Assembly: GCA_038503035.1 (NCBI GenBank)
Contig: JAVSML010000029.1
Coordinates: 1,759,799 to 1,823,798, forward strand
Length of the DNA stretch: 64,000 bases
Direction of reading: 5' to 3'
Source of the DNA: Crocodylus rhombifer
Lineage: Eukaryota > Chordata > Crocodylia > Crocodylidae
Below, one piece after another: positions 36,371 to 48,622 of this stretch (positions are counted from its first letter, which is position 1; each line of letters begins with the position of its first letter). The notes under the pieces were generated by a model. It saw only the letters and a list, made by a program, of their open reading frames with translations. It made no database searches and had not been told where the DNA came from. Made by a program: the position numbers and the translations under genes.

Positions 36371-36691
36371 CTAAAACCATCAGGGCAACATTTGGCTTTT
36401 TGACATAAGGTAAACTATTGTGGGATGAAATCATAGGATCTGTATAAGGTCAGTGCAATGTAGCATAGAGGCACCCTGCTTCTCAGGTATCTAATGCACT
36501 GCAGTCTGCTGTATATACATACTTTAGGTCTCATAGCAAGTCAAGGGCTGCTACTTTAAGAAAAACAATTTACTGTATTTTTGAACATGTTCCCAACAGA
36601 CTTCCCTTAAACAGGCATTTTGATTAAATTGTGTTTGTTTATTACAGTTTTTGGAGGGTGAAGGGGATTGTAACACCTTTGCAAAACAAAC

Positions 36692-37187
36692 TTTGGGTAA
36701 ATCTACATATGTGCCTTACTGTGGAGTTGACTAATTAGCTGCTCAGTAAACCATCACCATGTATAAATGTGGTGCTATTAGGCCACAGGAAACTAATTAA
36801 CTCTACTGTAGGATAGTATTGCCTGACACAAGTACTATCCTATGGCAGAGCTATTTAGTACACTGCAACGCACATGCGAACCGTAATTGGGGCTGGCTGG
36901 GGCACGAGATTGCTATAGTGTGAGGGGCTGCCTTCCAGCTAGCCCCACACTGGAGCACCTTTGTGCCCCAGCCAACCCCTCCACAGCATACTGAGCCGGG
37001 GAGCTCCTCCAGGCTGGTAGGCTGACCCCTGAGCTCCCTGCCAGCTGCGGCTGTGTCACCCTGGCTCAATGTGTTGTGGTCCTGGGTGCATGTGTAAATG
37101 CTGCATCTGGGAACAATAAACTCTACTGTGAACTGCACTGGAGTTTATTCAGGTACATTAATAGCATGTGTAGATGCGCCCGTTGTT
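36692..37187. mobile_element. 'gtctacatg' MITE with GC-rich core, about 496 bp
   Basis: Left aaatctacatatgtgccttactgtgg, right tagcatgtgtagatgcgcc (inverted). The interior is colinear with 50163-50672. Shared words include ggaaactaattaactct, gggctgcctt/gcctgccagct, gagcacctttgtgccccagcc and cccctccacagca. Non-coding. Confidence 0.7.
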
Positions 37188-37990
37188 TTCCTATGCGTTC
37201 GTATAGTGACTAGCATAATGGAGTCCAAATTCCGACTGATCTACAAGCATATCTGTAGAGATAGCAATTGTTCATATTGTTTTGTGCACACAAGTTTGAC
37301 ATCAAACAATTGTGTTGTACAAGTACATACAGTCTATTGGGTAGTTAGACATTATAGCTCAGCTTATATCTGCATTTCACCTAATTATTCTAGTGCTGAT
37401 GAATACCCAGTGCAGTGTCTCAAGGATACTAGGACATGGAGGAAAGCTAACTGGCTTTCCATATAAGACTGAGATGATGCTGGCAGGCTGGGGGAAACAA
37501 ATAGTGCTGGTTTTGAATCAACATTTGTGACTGTATGAATGAATGTACAAGTGTGTATATGTGCATGCACACAGCCTGGGGTTTGTACTGGATTCCCATT
37601 GCAAGTGTCCCAAACTTAGAGTCCCTTAAAGCAGAGTTTACATAAGACTGAAATATCTAATATAAATTATAACATTTTTTATAACATAGAGATGATCTAA
37701 ACACATGTGATTGTACTTGGTCTGCACTTCAGTGATAACCGACCTTTCTGTATGGATCTGGTTTGGGGTATATTTATTCTCTTGTCTAGGAGACTCCATG
37801 GGTAAAACCAGGACCCCGTTAAAGTTAATGGAAGTTTTGTTATTAACTTCACTGGGGTCATGATTTCATTCTGTGTGTGTGTGGGTATGGTGAGCAGGTG
37901 TTAAATTATTTTGCCATCCTAGTTAATATAAACAAATCACATTCATAAAAATGTAAAATGACTGTGCAGAGAATATATAAAACAAGCTTA

Positions 37991-38137
<147 letters not shown>

Positions 38138-38585
38138 TCAAGGTGATGAGAGTTTTGTCACTGACTTCACTGGGTACAGAAACAGCCTTCTTGTCATGAA
38201 AGGCACACAATGTTATTTCCACTGTACACTGAATTCTTGATCTCCTATGAGTGTTCTTAATGCAATATTTTATTTTTGGCATGTTTTTGTATGGAAATGT
38301 ATACAAAACACCAAAACAAAACTGCACATCAAATTCCTTTCATTAAGAGGTAGATTGAGAATTTATCTTTATATGGGTATAAGAGGAAGGGAGCCAAATT
38401 TATACCAATTCATATAGTTTTAAGTTTAAAATTGGCCATTAATTCATCTTGCCTAATTTCTTTCATAAAGAATGCTATAAAATTTCATCCAGTTATACAG
38501 GAATTACTTTTGGTTGAATGAGATTATCCTGCTCAATGGATTTCTCACTGATATAAGTGGAAATTCCCTGCACTAATCCAGGATA

Positions 38586-38768
38586 TTTCACAGATTTCAT
38601 AGAGATTTGGGCTGGAAGGGACCCTGGAGGATCATCGAGCTCAGCCCCCTGCCCCAGGGGCAGGAAGTCAGCAGGGATCATAGGATCCCAGCAAGATAAG
38701 CATCCAAACGTGTCTTGAAGGTGTTCAAAGTGTGTGCTTGAACTGCCTCCGGTGGCAGTCTAGTTCAG
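38586..38768 (-). mobile_element. CR1 3' end fragment
   Basis: Plus-strand tttcatagagatttgggctggaagggaccctggaggatcatcgag and the following block (atcataggatcccagcaagataagcatccaa) are nearly the same as the 3' end of the copy at 9909-10891. Same CR1 subfamily, strongly truncated. Confidence 0.85.
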
Positions 38769-38867
38769 ATATTTTTTTCTGTAAGGATTACTTTCTGTTT
38801 TTGGAGAAAAAGATTAAGTTATTGCAAAGGGTCCCCAGTGTCTCTTGTCATGAAAAATACAGGTTCC

Positions 38868-38899
38868 ATCTCTCTCTCTCTCTTTCTTTTTTTTTTTTT
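38868..38899. repeat. (CT)n then T-run
   Basis: Simple repeat of ct/tc followed by a run of T. Confidence 0.9.
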
Positions 38900-39261
38900 A
38901 CAAATGGTGAATTCGCTCTGTAAACTTCTATACCCTTTGACAAAGAAGCACAAGTGAACTGAATATACATGATTCCAAAAAATCCTCACATCAAACAAAA
39001 GTCTTGTAAGATATCTGCAGATTGACTTTCAGAGATATTAAACACCTGCAAAATCTAGAGGTTATTGCCAATGCTCAACTCCACTGAAAGCCAAAGCTGA
39101 ATTATATTGTGGATATTAGTTATTATACAGATAATCAAGCAGACCTAATTTTTCAAAGGAAGAAAATTACTCTATAATAATCCACATTTCTTAGGTTGAA
39201 GGCTCAAGATATTGCCACAACTGAAATAATCTTTTTCCAACCTGAAATGAAATTTCCCTTA

Positions 39262-39462
<201 letters not shown>

Positions 39463-40005
39463 TCATTTTAAAAAAACGGCAACCTGGTTAATGAAGCAAG
39501 ACAGTTTAATCAATTCTCATGTGCACAAAAGAAATCAGTTTCTTTCTTCCACAATCTTCATGGTTTAAGCTGGAAAAGTTCTTTATAGTTGAAATGGCAG
39601 TACTATATTGAATATCAGGTAGAGAAATGTGTAAGCACACATCCAACCCCAGTTAGTGTTCAGCATGGCTTTGCTGACACTGCCAAAATAGAACCAATAA
39701 TTTACCACAAGTGAAAAAAGCATTTCTACCCTCTTGTTGTCCAGACTTAGGTCAGGATGAAATGATGCAGTGGTAAAAGCATTGTAAGAACAGGCCCACA
39801 GTTCCCAAGCTTGTGAAACTAGTTTTTATAAGGTGATACAGGCCCAACAGGACAGGCCAGAACTGTGGAGGTGAGTGAGACAGTATCCAGTTCTCACCAC
39901 CAGAAATTTGATATTGGAACGGGAACTGGAGTGAAGTGACAGCAGCACATCACTCTGTGAATTACTCCAGGAACTTCTAATCAACAACCTCAAAAAGAGT
40001 CTTGG

Positions 40006-40277
40006 GGCCAGATTCTACTCCACCGATTAGGCGCATACGTGGAATTCTATTCCCCCATGCTCCAGTCCCTGAAAAACTACTAATACAAATGAAGTACGTG
40101 TGGGCAGCATCCTCCTCTTTGTCACTTTTTGTGACTCGGCCTTAAGGGTCAGATGATGATATGTGACAAAAAGTTGATACGTGAATGGATCTTTAGGGTC
40201 TCAAGCAGGGTAGATCAGAATTACATTTAGGCATCTAAGTCTAATTAGACCTCTAATGGGTGGAGTAGAATCTGGCC
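40006..40277. mobile_element. Unidentified MITE with 25-bp TIR
   Basis: ggccagattctactccaccgattag (40006-40030) and its inverse (40253-40277) match at 24 of 25 bases. The interior of about 220 bp is unique-looking. The flanks do not give an obvious target duplication. The 'gggccagattcta' end is a frequent word in reptile DNA. Confidence 0.55.
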
Positions 40278-41219
40278 GAAAGTGGTTTTTTTTGAGGGGT
40301 CCTGAATCTTGGAATTTACTTTTTTATTTGATCCAACAGAACCTGTTATGGTTAACCTTAAAGGGGTCACAGAAGAGCTCCTCTCATTTCCTGGGCTTTC
40401 AGTGAATGAAAGACCATAGAGGGTTTTTTGTGAGGAGCTGCTGTTACACTGAAAATGTATTCTTATGGACAGTCCATTATACACTATGCATTTGTGTACC
40501 CTGAGTAGTAGAAGTATACTTGACCACCACTTGTGGGATAGCATTAGCTACTATGGGTGGCGAGCAAGCTCACTGGTAGGGGCACTAGACACTCTTGAAC
40601 TCAAAGGCCATATTACTCAGCCTCCTTTGAAAACACATGGGGACATTAGGCATGAGATTTTCTAGCTTTTATCTTAGCATGCCTACTTCTAAATGGCAGG
40701 TTTCATCATAAATTTTGCAGCATTTTTAGAAGGGTACCTACAGGAAGCATACCCAACATATTTTAGTCTTCTGTTAGGAATACAACAATTTTTCTTAATA
40801 AATCTAAAATGAAATCAATTGGCCCTAGCTTAGAAAGGCTAAAATGAAATTAAGTCAGAAGGATATAATATAAGTTCAGACCAAATCCTGAAAGGGAAAT
40901 TTAAGTTAAGAGCCTGGCTTGAAGGAGATTTTTCATCCCAATGACCTGTTTTTACCAAAGCTACAATGTGAGGATAGTGTAACTGCTGAAATATCCTGGT
41001 GTAGAATCTGCACTGAGTTGTACTTTATCCCATGAAAAATACCTTTGAAGTCAATGACAAAAACCTATTCTAGCATAATCTCCACTTCAAGATTCAAGAA
41101 GGTATAATATCCAACTATTTAAAAAATGTTCCCTTGCTTATTTGTATGACACATTTCATAGAAATGGTATTTTACCTGTAAATGATTCATACTCTTCATA
41201 CTCTTGAGGAATTACTCAA

Positions 41220-41485
41220 CCCAGATCCAGCCCCCAGCACTGTGTCATCTGGCCAGTGAGGCTATCCAAGAGTTTAAAAATTTGTCAGAGTGGCACCACT
41301 CCCCTACTGCCAAATTTCCAGACCTGTAGGCAGCCCTACAGGCTAGACAGCATGGTTCTGTGCTCTAGACTTGGTGTGCAGTGGGGGGTGGGGGAAGAGC
41401 ACGGGGCCCAATCTGGGCATGCAGAGGCTGATCTAGCCTGTGAACCAGCCCCATGCCACCCACAGGCCCAAAAGATTGAATACCA
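41220..41485. mobile_element. hAT-type MITE, relative of 7523-7873
   Basis: The right end read inward from about 41485 is CAGTGGTATTCAATC. The interior shares ctgccaaatttccagac, gcagccc...caggct and agcc-rich words with 7523-7873. The left end (near ccagatccagccc) is decayed. Confidence 0.5.
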
Positions 41486-41638
41486 CTGAACTACACAGAT
41501 CAGAGGAACAAACACATTTGAAGCACACATACACATGTTCTCCAGAAGTTTGCATAGTTCCTCTTTTCAAAAGGTGTCCCACTGATTTCCCTGAGACTGT
41601 ACAGAACAAAGTACTACCCACCACAGCTTAGGGTGTCA

Positions 41639-41932
<294 letters not shown>

Positions 41933-42805
41933 TCAGATCACACAGGTTCAGTTGAATTTTGGATCATCTTTTGATGTCAACTTGTTCTTTGTGGTCCAGT
42001 GCTTTAGAAAGCTATTCTGTACAGCTCCTTGAAAGTTCCCCCAAACTGTGTCACTCAGGGTTTTGTAAAGTCTTATGCAAGTTTCTACTGGTTTCTACTG
42101 ATTTCCCTTCTTTTCTTCCATGAGGCCTTGTGTGGAAATCAAGTCTCTTCCTGCCAATGCAAAGTAAAAGACATTTCCTTCAGAACCATGGTGGATATTA
42201 AGGGAAGGTTCTGCTCAGGAAGCAAGCATGACGACTTGCTGTGCTATGGCTCTGCTCACTATATGCATTCAGGTTTATATCTGTTTGCAACAATAAATTT
42301 CTACTGTTTTCTCTTTGCTCTCCCTACAAATCTGACACAGCTGTAAGAGAAAGGGTCTATTCCTGTGCATTATTAGTGCAACTACATGGTATTTACTGAG
42401 TTTGCACATGGGTCACTGAAGGTATCCCGTACAGAACACCAGGACGTAACTCTCAAATCTCAAGTTGAATTGTTAGGACTACCAATCAGAACAATATTTT
42501 CACTTGTGAATTACTACATTTGTTCTAGAAATAAATGGGAGACAAAAACATGGAAGTTCACAATGCTGTTTTTACTGACTAGCGACATGGTTTAATTGGC
42601 CAGTGCAATGCAGGCCGTTTTTAGGAAACACTAAGTATGCCCTCCCACAGCAACTCAGATCTTTTTAGGGCAGTGTCATATACGGTCATTAGGCCTTGTC
42701 TTTGCCTCAGTAATTAGGCAGTAAGAAAAGATCTTTTTCTGTTGCAATGTTTTTTATGTCAGCATTGTTTTATTATTTCTTTGCTTAATCTGTTAAATTG
42801 TATGA

Positions 42806-42915
42806 TGGCCATGTCTACATAAGCAGTTCAATTACTATACCAACAAACTTGGTTTGATATACTATTCCCTCTCGGGTTTTGAAGGGGCCATGCCAAAAAC
42901 AGTCATATATGAAGG
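42806..42915. mobile_element. Possible 'gtctacatg' MITE remnant
   Basis: gatggccatgtctacataagcag at the left resembles the family terminus. The right side (ggggccatgcc) is only weakly similar. Low-confidence remnant. Confidence 0.3.
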
Positions 42916-44409
42916 GTGACCTGAGGTCTAAGAAGCTCAGTTCATAAACGCACACCATTTATTTGTTACTATAAATTTTTATCTAAAGGCTGCTGTGCTA
43001 CAGTCTGTTCACATCATTTCTATCTATAACAGGAAATTTAGACTGTGTAGGATATTTCATAGGCTCTCTAGGGAAGGATTATTTACCTTTCAAATTTCAA
43101 GCCAAACCTGACATTTTACTGAACAGAAGATTAACTATTCATCAATGATCTTTCTTTATAGCGCTATAGATCTCTTTATAGAAACAGTGTACTAGAACAT
43201 ATGGTTTAATAATTGAATACAATCAACAGTAACAGAGTTATCTTCAGGTTAGAAATGGTCAGGAATTTGCTTCTGTATATAGCTTGCCAGGACACAAGTT
43301 AGCAGGTATTACACTTTGCTGTGGAAGTCAGTCTGTTTACTCAGGATTTTCCTGAGCAGGGATTTGAACACGGGGGGCACGTCTACACGTGCTATTACTG
43401 TGCATGAATAAGCTGCAGACCTTATTGCTCCAGAGTGTATTGCTCCCAGGAGTGCCATTTGAACATGTGCCTGGGAGCAATTAACTCTGGAGCAATAAGC
43501 TCTGCAGTTTATTCATGCACAGCACCTGGAGGCAGGTCAGAGCAGCCCCAGCTGGCAGGGGCCCCAGGGGTTAGCCTGCCAGCCTGGGGCTGCTCCCCTG
43601 CCTCAAGTATTTACAAGTACTATTCTGCACTGAAATAAATTAGTTTACTTCAGCCTAATAGGGGTGCACATGTAGAGGCAGAGATGTTTACTGAACACCT
43701 AACTAATCTACTGGGCAGTAAATGTTAGGGCTGTGCAAAGCTTTGACTTAATATTCAATTTGACAAATATTCAACATATTCAACCTTGAAAAGTGAAAGT
43801 CAAGTTGAATAGCTGTTGAATTGAATACCGGAAGTCGAATATTAACAGCGCGGGTCGAATATTCAACTTGCCTATACTGGATTCCCTGTGGGGGGGGAAA
43901 AAAAAGGAAAGTAAGGGGAGAGAGGGGGAGAGGGGGAAGGAGTGCTTTCATGACTGACGTGTGGCTGGCCAGTGACCTGTCAGCATTCTCTGAGGTCCCT
44001 TCCAATCCCAGTGCGCTGGGGGAGGGCCAGAGAAAATGCATAAAAGGCAGCAGTTTTTCAGCTCCCCTGCTTTCTGCCTTGGGGTCAGTTTCTGAGCTGC
44101 TGGTGTTCTCCAGCACCTCTGCATCAGACCAGGACGGCTGGAAGCCCTGATCTTCAACAGATTCCCTGCTTGCAATGCTAGCAACAGGGATTTCTGAGAA
44201 CTTGGTGCTTTTATTTCATAACTACTTTTCATATTAGTTTACGCTTATATTGGATAGGGTTAGTAGTAGCCTAGGATCTATTCTGTATACAGGAATTTAG
44301 CTTATATATATATTTTTATACATCATTCATTCTTTCCACCACACCAACGCTTCTCAATATATTATCTAGACACACAAACACATTTACATAACATCCAGAA
44401 ATCTAATCC

Positions 44410-46958
44410 GTGGCGCACGGCACACTTAGAAGTTCCAGTTTACATATGAAGGAACACATTATGAAGTGGGGTGGAAAGGCAGGTGACCACGCTGGCCAGC
44501 CTGCACGAAGGGGAGCAAGGGGGGTTGCAAGCGGGAGAGCTGCAGTTTCTCCCCCCACCAAACTCAAACGCAGCCTCTTTCCTCCCGCTACAAGGGATGA
44601 GGCTGCTACAAGCAGTAAAGACAGGGGAGCAGCAGTGCCACCAGAGCCACTGCCTGTGCCTGAGACTCTCTCATGTCCAGACACAGCAGCCACAACCTCT
44701 CCCACCATAACTGCAACCAGCACAGCAGCGCACTCCACCCCTGTGTCACTGGCTATGCTGAGCCTTCCAGCCCCAGAAGAAGAGCTGGTGCTGGATCTGG
44801 ATCTCAGTGCCCTGGCAAGGGAAGTTCTGGGGAAGGAAGGGGAATGAGTCGAGTTTGTGCTCGACACCCCTCAGGTTTTTTCCTTTCAAGCCATGAGGTC
44901 TTTCCCAGAAGGCGCTTCAGAAGGTGCCTCTGTACAGGTGAAGGCAAGCGGCTCAGCTGAGTCCGCTCTTTCTCTTGCTGTGCCTCTGACTGCTGAAGAG
45001 GGGGAGAGTTCAGCAGCATCCAGAGATGCACCCGCACGCCAGAGGAAAAGGCCTAGTACTAGCATGGTCTGGGATCATTATGAGCTGGCAGATGATCACG
45101 CGTTTGCTATCTGCGTGCACTGCCGAGCCAAAATCAGCCGGGGCAAGGGAACAAAGCGCATGACCACCTCGGGGATGTTGAATCATCTCTGCAGGTACCA
45201 CCCCTTTGCCACAGCCCCCGTCCCCCCACAGCAGAGGCAGGGCACCCTGGAACACTGGGGGCAAAAGGGGCCAGTTGCAAATGCGAGCAAGGTCGCCCAG
45301 ACCACTGGGGAGATGCTTGCTCTGGATGGCCAGCCCTTCACCTTTGTTGAGTGGCCAGGGTTCAGGCGGCTGCTGGCACTGCTGGCTCCATCTTACCAAG
45401 TGCCCGCACACTCCACCTTCAGCAGGACGGTGGTGCCCTTCCTATATGAAGCATGCAGGGAGCTCTTGAGGGAGAAGCTGCACAAGGCAGGTCCGCAGGT
45501 GTACACTTCACCTCGGACATCTGGAGCAGGTGGGGTGGAGATCATGCATACCTCTCCCTCACAGGGCACTGGTGTGGCTGGTCAGGTCATCGGTGGGCTC
45601 TCCTTCACGCCAAGGTGATGGATGAGTCCCACACAGCAGCAGAGATAAGGGGGGCCATGAACCGCGTGGTGCAGGGGTGGCCGGGCGTTGGGCAGGCCGA
45701 GCTCACCTGCGGCTTCATGGTCACCGACAATGGGGCCAATATGGTCAAGGCAGGCCGTGATACCAACTTTGCTGGTATTTGCTGTGTGGCACACAATTTA
45801 CATCTGATTGCGAGGGATGCCTTGGAGGGGGACAGGGCTGCAGGAGATGGCGCCAGCAACACCAGCAGGCTCGTTTCCAGATGCGGGAAGGTGGCAGGCT
45901 ACTTCCATGGGAGCATCAAGGGGGGCAAGATGCTGCGGGACAAACAAGCAGAGCTAAATGTCCCACAGCACAGACTCATGCAGAACGTGGAGACTCGGTG
46001 GAGCTCCACATACCTGATGCTTGAGAGGCTGGTGGAGCAACAGAAGGCCATCCATGAGCTGGCCTTGCTTGGGGAGATTGGGATCAGCGGCCCCCTGACC
46101 AAAGCTGAGTGGCATGCCATCTCCCAGATCTTGCTGGTCATCAAGCCCCTCCTTGAGGCCACTGAGACCCTCAGTGCTGCTGATGCTTTCCTCAGCCAGG
46201 TGGTCTCCATAGTGAAGGAGCTCCGCAGTGAAAGGGAGAGCTTCCTGGGGGCCAGTGTTCCTGGCTGGGGCAGGATGTGCAGGCACTGATGAGGTGGCTG
46301 AAGGAGAGCCTTAGGAAAAGGCTTGAACCCTTGGGGTCCAACACAGTGCATATGCTGGCTGCCATCTGTGACCCAAGGGTGAAGGGCACCATATGTGGCA
46401 GCGAGACACTGAGTCACTGCAGGGAGGTACTTATTAAGAAAGTGACGGCGGCGGCGGGGGGAAGTGGAACAGGGGGATCCACTGCCCGAGCCCAGGCTGC
46501 CATCCACGAGCCAGTCTTCCCCTCCACCACAGGCGCTGCCAATATGGGCTAAGGCCATGGCAAGCATTAGGGGGTCCAGATCCACCAGACACCAGGATCA
46601 GGCAGACAGCCCGCACACCATGGTGTCTGCCTATCTTGCCGAGCCTGTGGAGCCCCTGGACTGCGACCCCTTGGCCTATCGGGCAACCCGCAGCCCAATG
46701 TGGCCGGATCTGGCCACAGTTGCTCAGGAATACCTGTCCTGTCCACCGACCAGTGTGCCAAGCAAGAGGGTGTTCAACATGGCTGCGAATGTTGTGACAC
46801 CCCACCATGCCTGCTTGGATCTCGGTTTGGTGAAGCAGCTGGTGCTCCTCAAGGTGAACCACCCGCTGCCGGGGGTCCCCAAGCGCCAGGTGCAGACGGA
46901 GCGAATGCCATCCTCCTCGCTCCATCTGGATCACGAGTTTTGTCTGTCAGCAGCCTAA
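44410..46958 (+). pseudogene. BED-finger hAT transposase, frameshifted
   Basis: A Ser/Thr/Pro-rich N-terminal stretch (44410-44844) ends at an in-frame TGA. In the same frame follows a BED zinc finger (about 45064-45200): VWDHYEL start, C-V-H-C pair, and a final H-L-C-R-Y-H pair. The frame then changes near 45490. The RNase-H-like core follows: FTSDIWS (first Asp), VTDNGANM (second Asp), CVAHNLHL and TRWSSTYLMLERL. The frame changes again near 46260 and before 46464. The C-terminal dimerisation block contains EYLSCPPTSVPSKRVFNMAA and LVLLKVNHPLPG. ZBED-like hAT family. At least one stop and three frame shifts: dead copy, or partly an assembly artefact. Confidence 0.85.
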
Positions 46959-46967
46959 GGTGAAGTT

Positions 46968-47200
46968 TCCCCCAAACCCCTGCACCTATCACTGTGAAAG
47001 TTGGCAGGTTTCGTGGGCTCCTCAGGAGCTACCATTTCTGCAAGTTTGAGCTCCCTGTGGCTTTGCACACAGAAGTTACAGGCGGTTTGCTCTCAAGAAT
47101 TTGGGGTGCAGTTTCTCTGCACCCCCTGAACCTATCTTGTTGAAAGTTGGCAGGTTTTGTGGGCTCCTCAGGAGCTACCAGTCCTGCAAGTTTCATCAAG
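46968..47200. repeat. Duplicated block in the hAT 3' region
   Basis: gaaagttggcaggttt[ct]gtgggctcc followed by tcaggagctacca and ctgcaagttt occurs at about 46995 and again at about 47140. The repeat unit is about 145 bp, near the right end of the transposon. Confidence 0.8.
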
Positions 47201-48149
47201 TTCAGGCAAGAAATGCCAAAGTTAGAGCCAGCTTCGACCTTCCCCATTATAGCCAATGGGGAAGCCGAAGCAGCTTGAATATTCGACTGAGCTTTGACCT
47301 TGAGTCGAAGCGGATGGCAAATCGAAGCGGGACCCGGTTTAATATTCAACATGGCTGTTGAATCGAATATTACCTGCTTTGCACAGCCCTAGTAAACGTC
47401 TCATGTAGATGCACCCTGGGAATCTTGTGTTTTAAAGCAAAGAGAAATGGTGTTCTGAGCTTTATTATTTCTCCCTCTGGTGGTTAGTAATTGAGGATCT
47501 ACATGCTAGCTAAGGTCAGAAACAAACTGCGAGTGGTTTGAATAGTTTGTTTTACAGCTATAAATGTACCAAACACCTGAGCATTATAAATAAGGGCAAA
47601 AGTACATGCATTTTTCATTATGGGCCATATTATGGCATAGTCTCTCTGAGTGTTCTGGGCTGTAAAAGGGAGAAGAGACCCCCTAACCTTGTGTGACTAA
47701 CCTGGAGTCCTGGGGTTCAGGCATAGAGGAATAAGCAGCTCTGTGCATCATTACTTCCCCATTCCATAGGAGAATGAAAAGTAAGAAGCAGAGATCTTTT
47801 TTCAGCTACCTGACTCAGCTAGTGGAGCAGAGCTGGCAGAAGAGGCAATAACCTGCACACAGAGGGAGCTTGTACAATCCCCAAGTGTGACAGGGTTCCT
47901 GCCTTAGAGCCACCCTTTGGTTCCTTTGATGCTCTTGAGGTGATGAGCTAAAAAAGTTACCCCTTTTAAAGTACAGGCTGCAAAACCTGGTCTGATTCTT
48001 AAACCCTCCTTACATTCTCTTTTACACTTCCAATTAACAAGCTCTTATTCAGTATAATGAAATCTCTCAGTCTGATTTCTTGCAAGCAATAGTCATTTCT
48101 TTCTCCAGTTGGGTTCTGGTAGATGAGTGTGTACCAGTATCTTCAACTA

Positions 48150-48400
48150 TCAGACCAGCTAGGTAATCCTAATGATAACAGAAAGGGGAAGCTAGAGTAA
48201 ATGAGTTCTAATCCTGGATCAGTCACTACATGGTTTTGTATAAGTCACTTAACTCTCCACTCCAAATTTAGCTTTGGTGAAAGCAGAAAAAATTCAATTA
48301 ACTTCAATGGAATTACTGCTTACTCCAGAATCATATCTGATCTTATACACCTCACTTCCCCCTCTGTATAACAATCTTTCCTAACTCATACTGGAGAGAA
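48150..48400 (+). mobile_element. MIR-like SINE
   Basis: gttctaatcctggatcagtcactacatggttttgtataagtcacttaactct is the MIR core block, followed about 90 bp later by acacctcacttccccctctgtataac, the usual tail. Diverged but in the right order. Confidence 0.55.
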
Positions 48401-48491
48401 TCAACTATACAGCATTATGGTTAATTATTATAATAAGACTTCAAACTTACAACACTGCACCAATAAACTATTTTTATTACGTGTGTTTTAC

Positions 48492-48554
48492 CTTGGCTGC
48501 TGCTTTTTTCATCAGTTCTAAAGCAAGTTTTGTGTTCTTTTTCACACCTTGGCC
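48492..48554 (-). CDS. SEL1L3: SEL1L3 exon: Sel1 repeat (21 codons)
   Basis: Acceptor atttag, phase 0 in and out, donor AAG|GTAAAA, 63 bp. It encodes GQGVKKNTKLALELMKKAAA plus K, the middle of a Sel1 repeat (GQGV-KN---A-ELMKKAA). It links IVLFK of the exon at 49431 to [11 protein letters not shown] of the exon at 41732, after a 6.6-kb intron. Confidence 0.97.
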
Positions 48555-48562
48555 CTAAATTA

Positions 48563-48622
48563 TAAACATAATTAAATAATATGATACATAATTAAATAAT
48601 ATAAAACATAATTAAATAATTA
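48563..48622. repeat. AT-rich tandem repeat, three copies
   Basis: acataattaaataat followed by at-rich spacers, three times, starting just upstream (in gene sense) of the acceptor of the 63-bp SEL1L3 exon. Confidence 0.8.

Larger units (their letters stand above)
43726..47391 (+). mobile_element. Full-length hAT transposon, 3666 bp
   Basis: Perfect 16-bp terminal inverted repeats (TAGGGCTGTGCAAAGC at the left, its inverse at the right). The flanking 8-mers gtaaatgt (43718-43725) and gtaaacgt (47392-47399) differ at one base, the target duplication. Subterminal zones at both ends are crowded with aatattcaa/ttgaatattcga words that may be transposase binding sites. The interior carries a BED-finger hAT transposase on the plus strand, broken by frameshifts, so this copy is unlikely to be active. 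It lies in a SEL1L3 intron in the antisense orientation. Confidence 0.9.
43374..47416. mobile_element. Older 'gtctacatg' MITE split by the hAT
   Basis: The left piece (43374-43725) starts ggggcacgtctacacgtgctattactgtgc. The right piece (47392-47416) is gtaaacgtctcatgtagatgcaccc. Together they form one member of the MITE family seen at 22452, 36692 and 50163. The full hAT at 43726-47391 sits between them, so the MITE was there first. Confidence 0.7.

Noticed and set aside
45899..46934. Long minus-strand frames (228 and 166 codons)
   Set aside because: Antisense shadows of the plus-strand hAT transposase; the sense frames contain the family motifs.
43726..47391. Domesticated ZBED-type host gene
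   Set aside because: TIRs and target duplication are intact and the frame is broken, so it is a transposon copy, not a domesticated gene.
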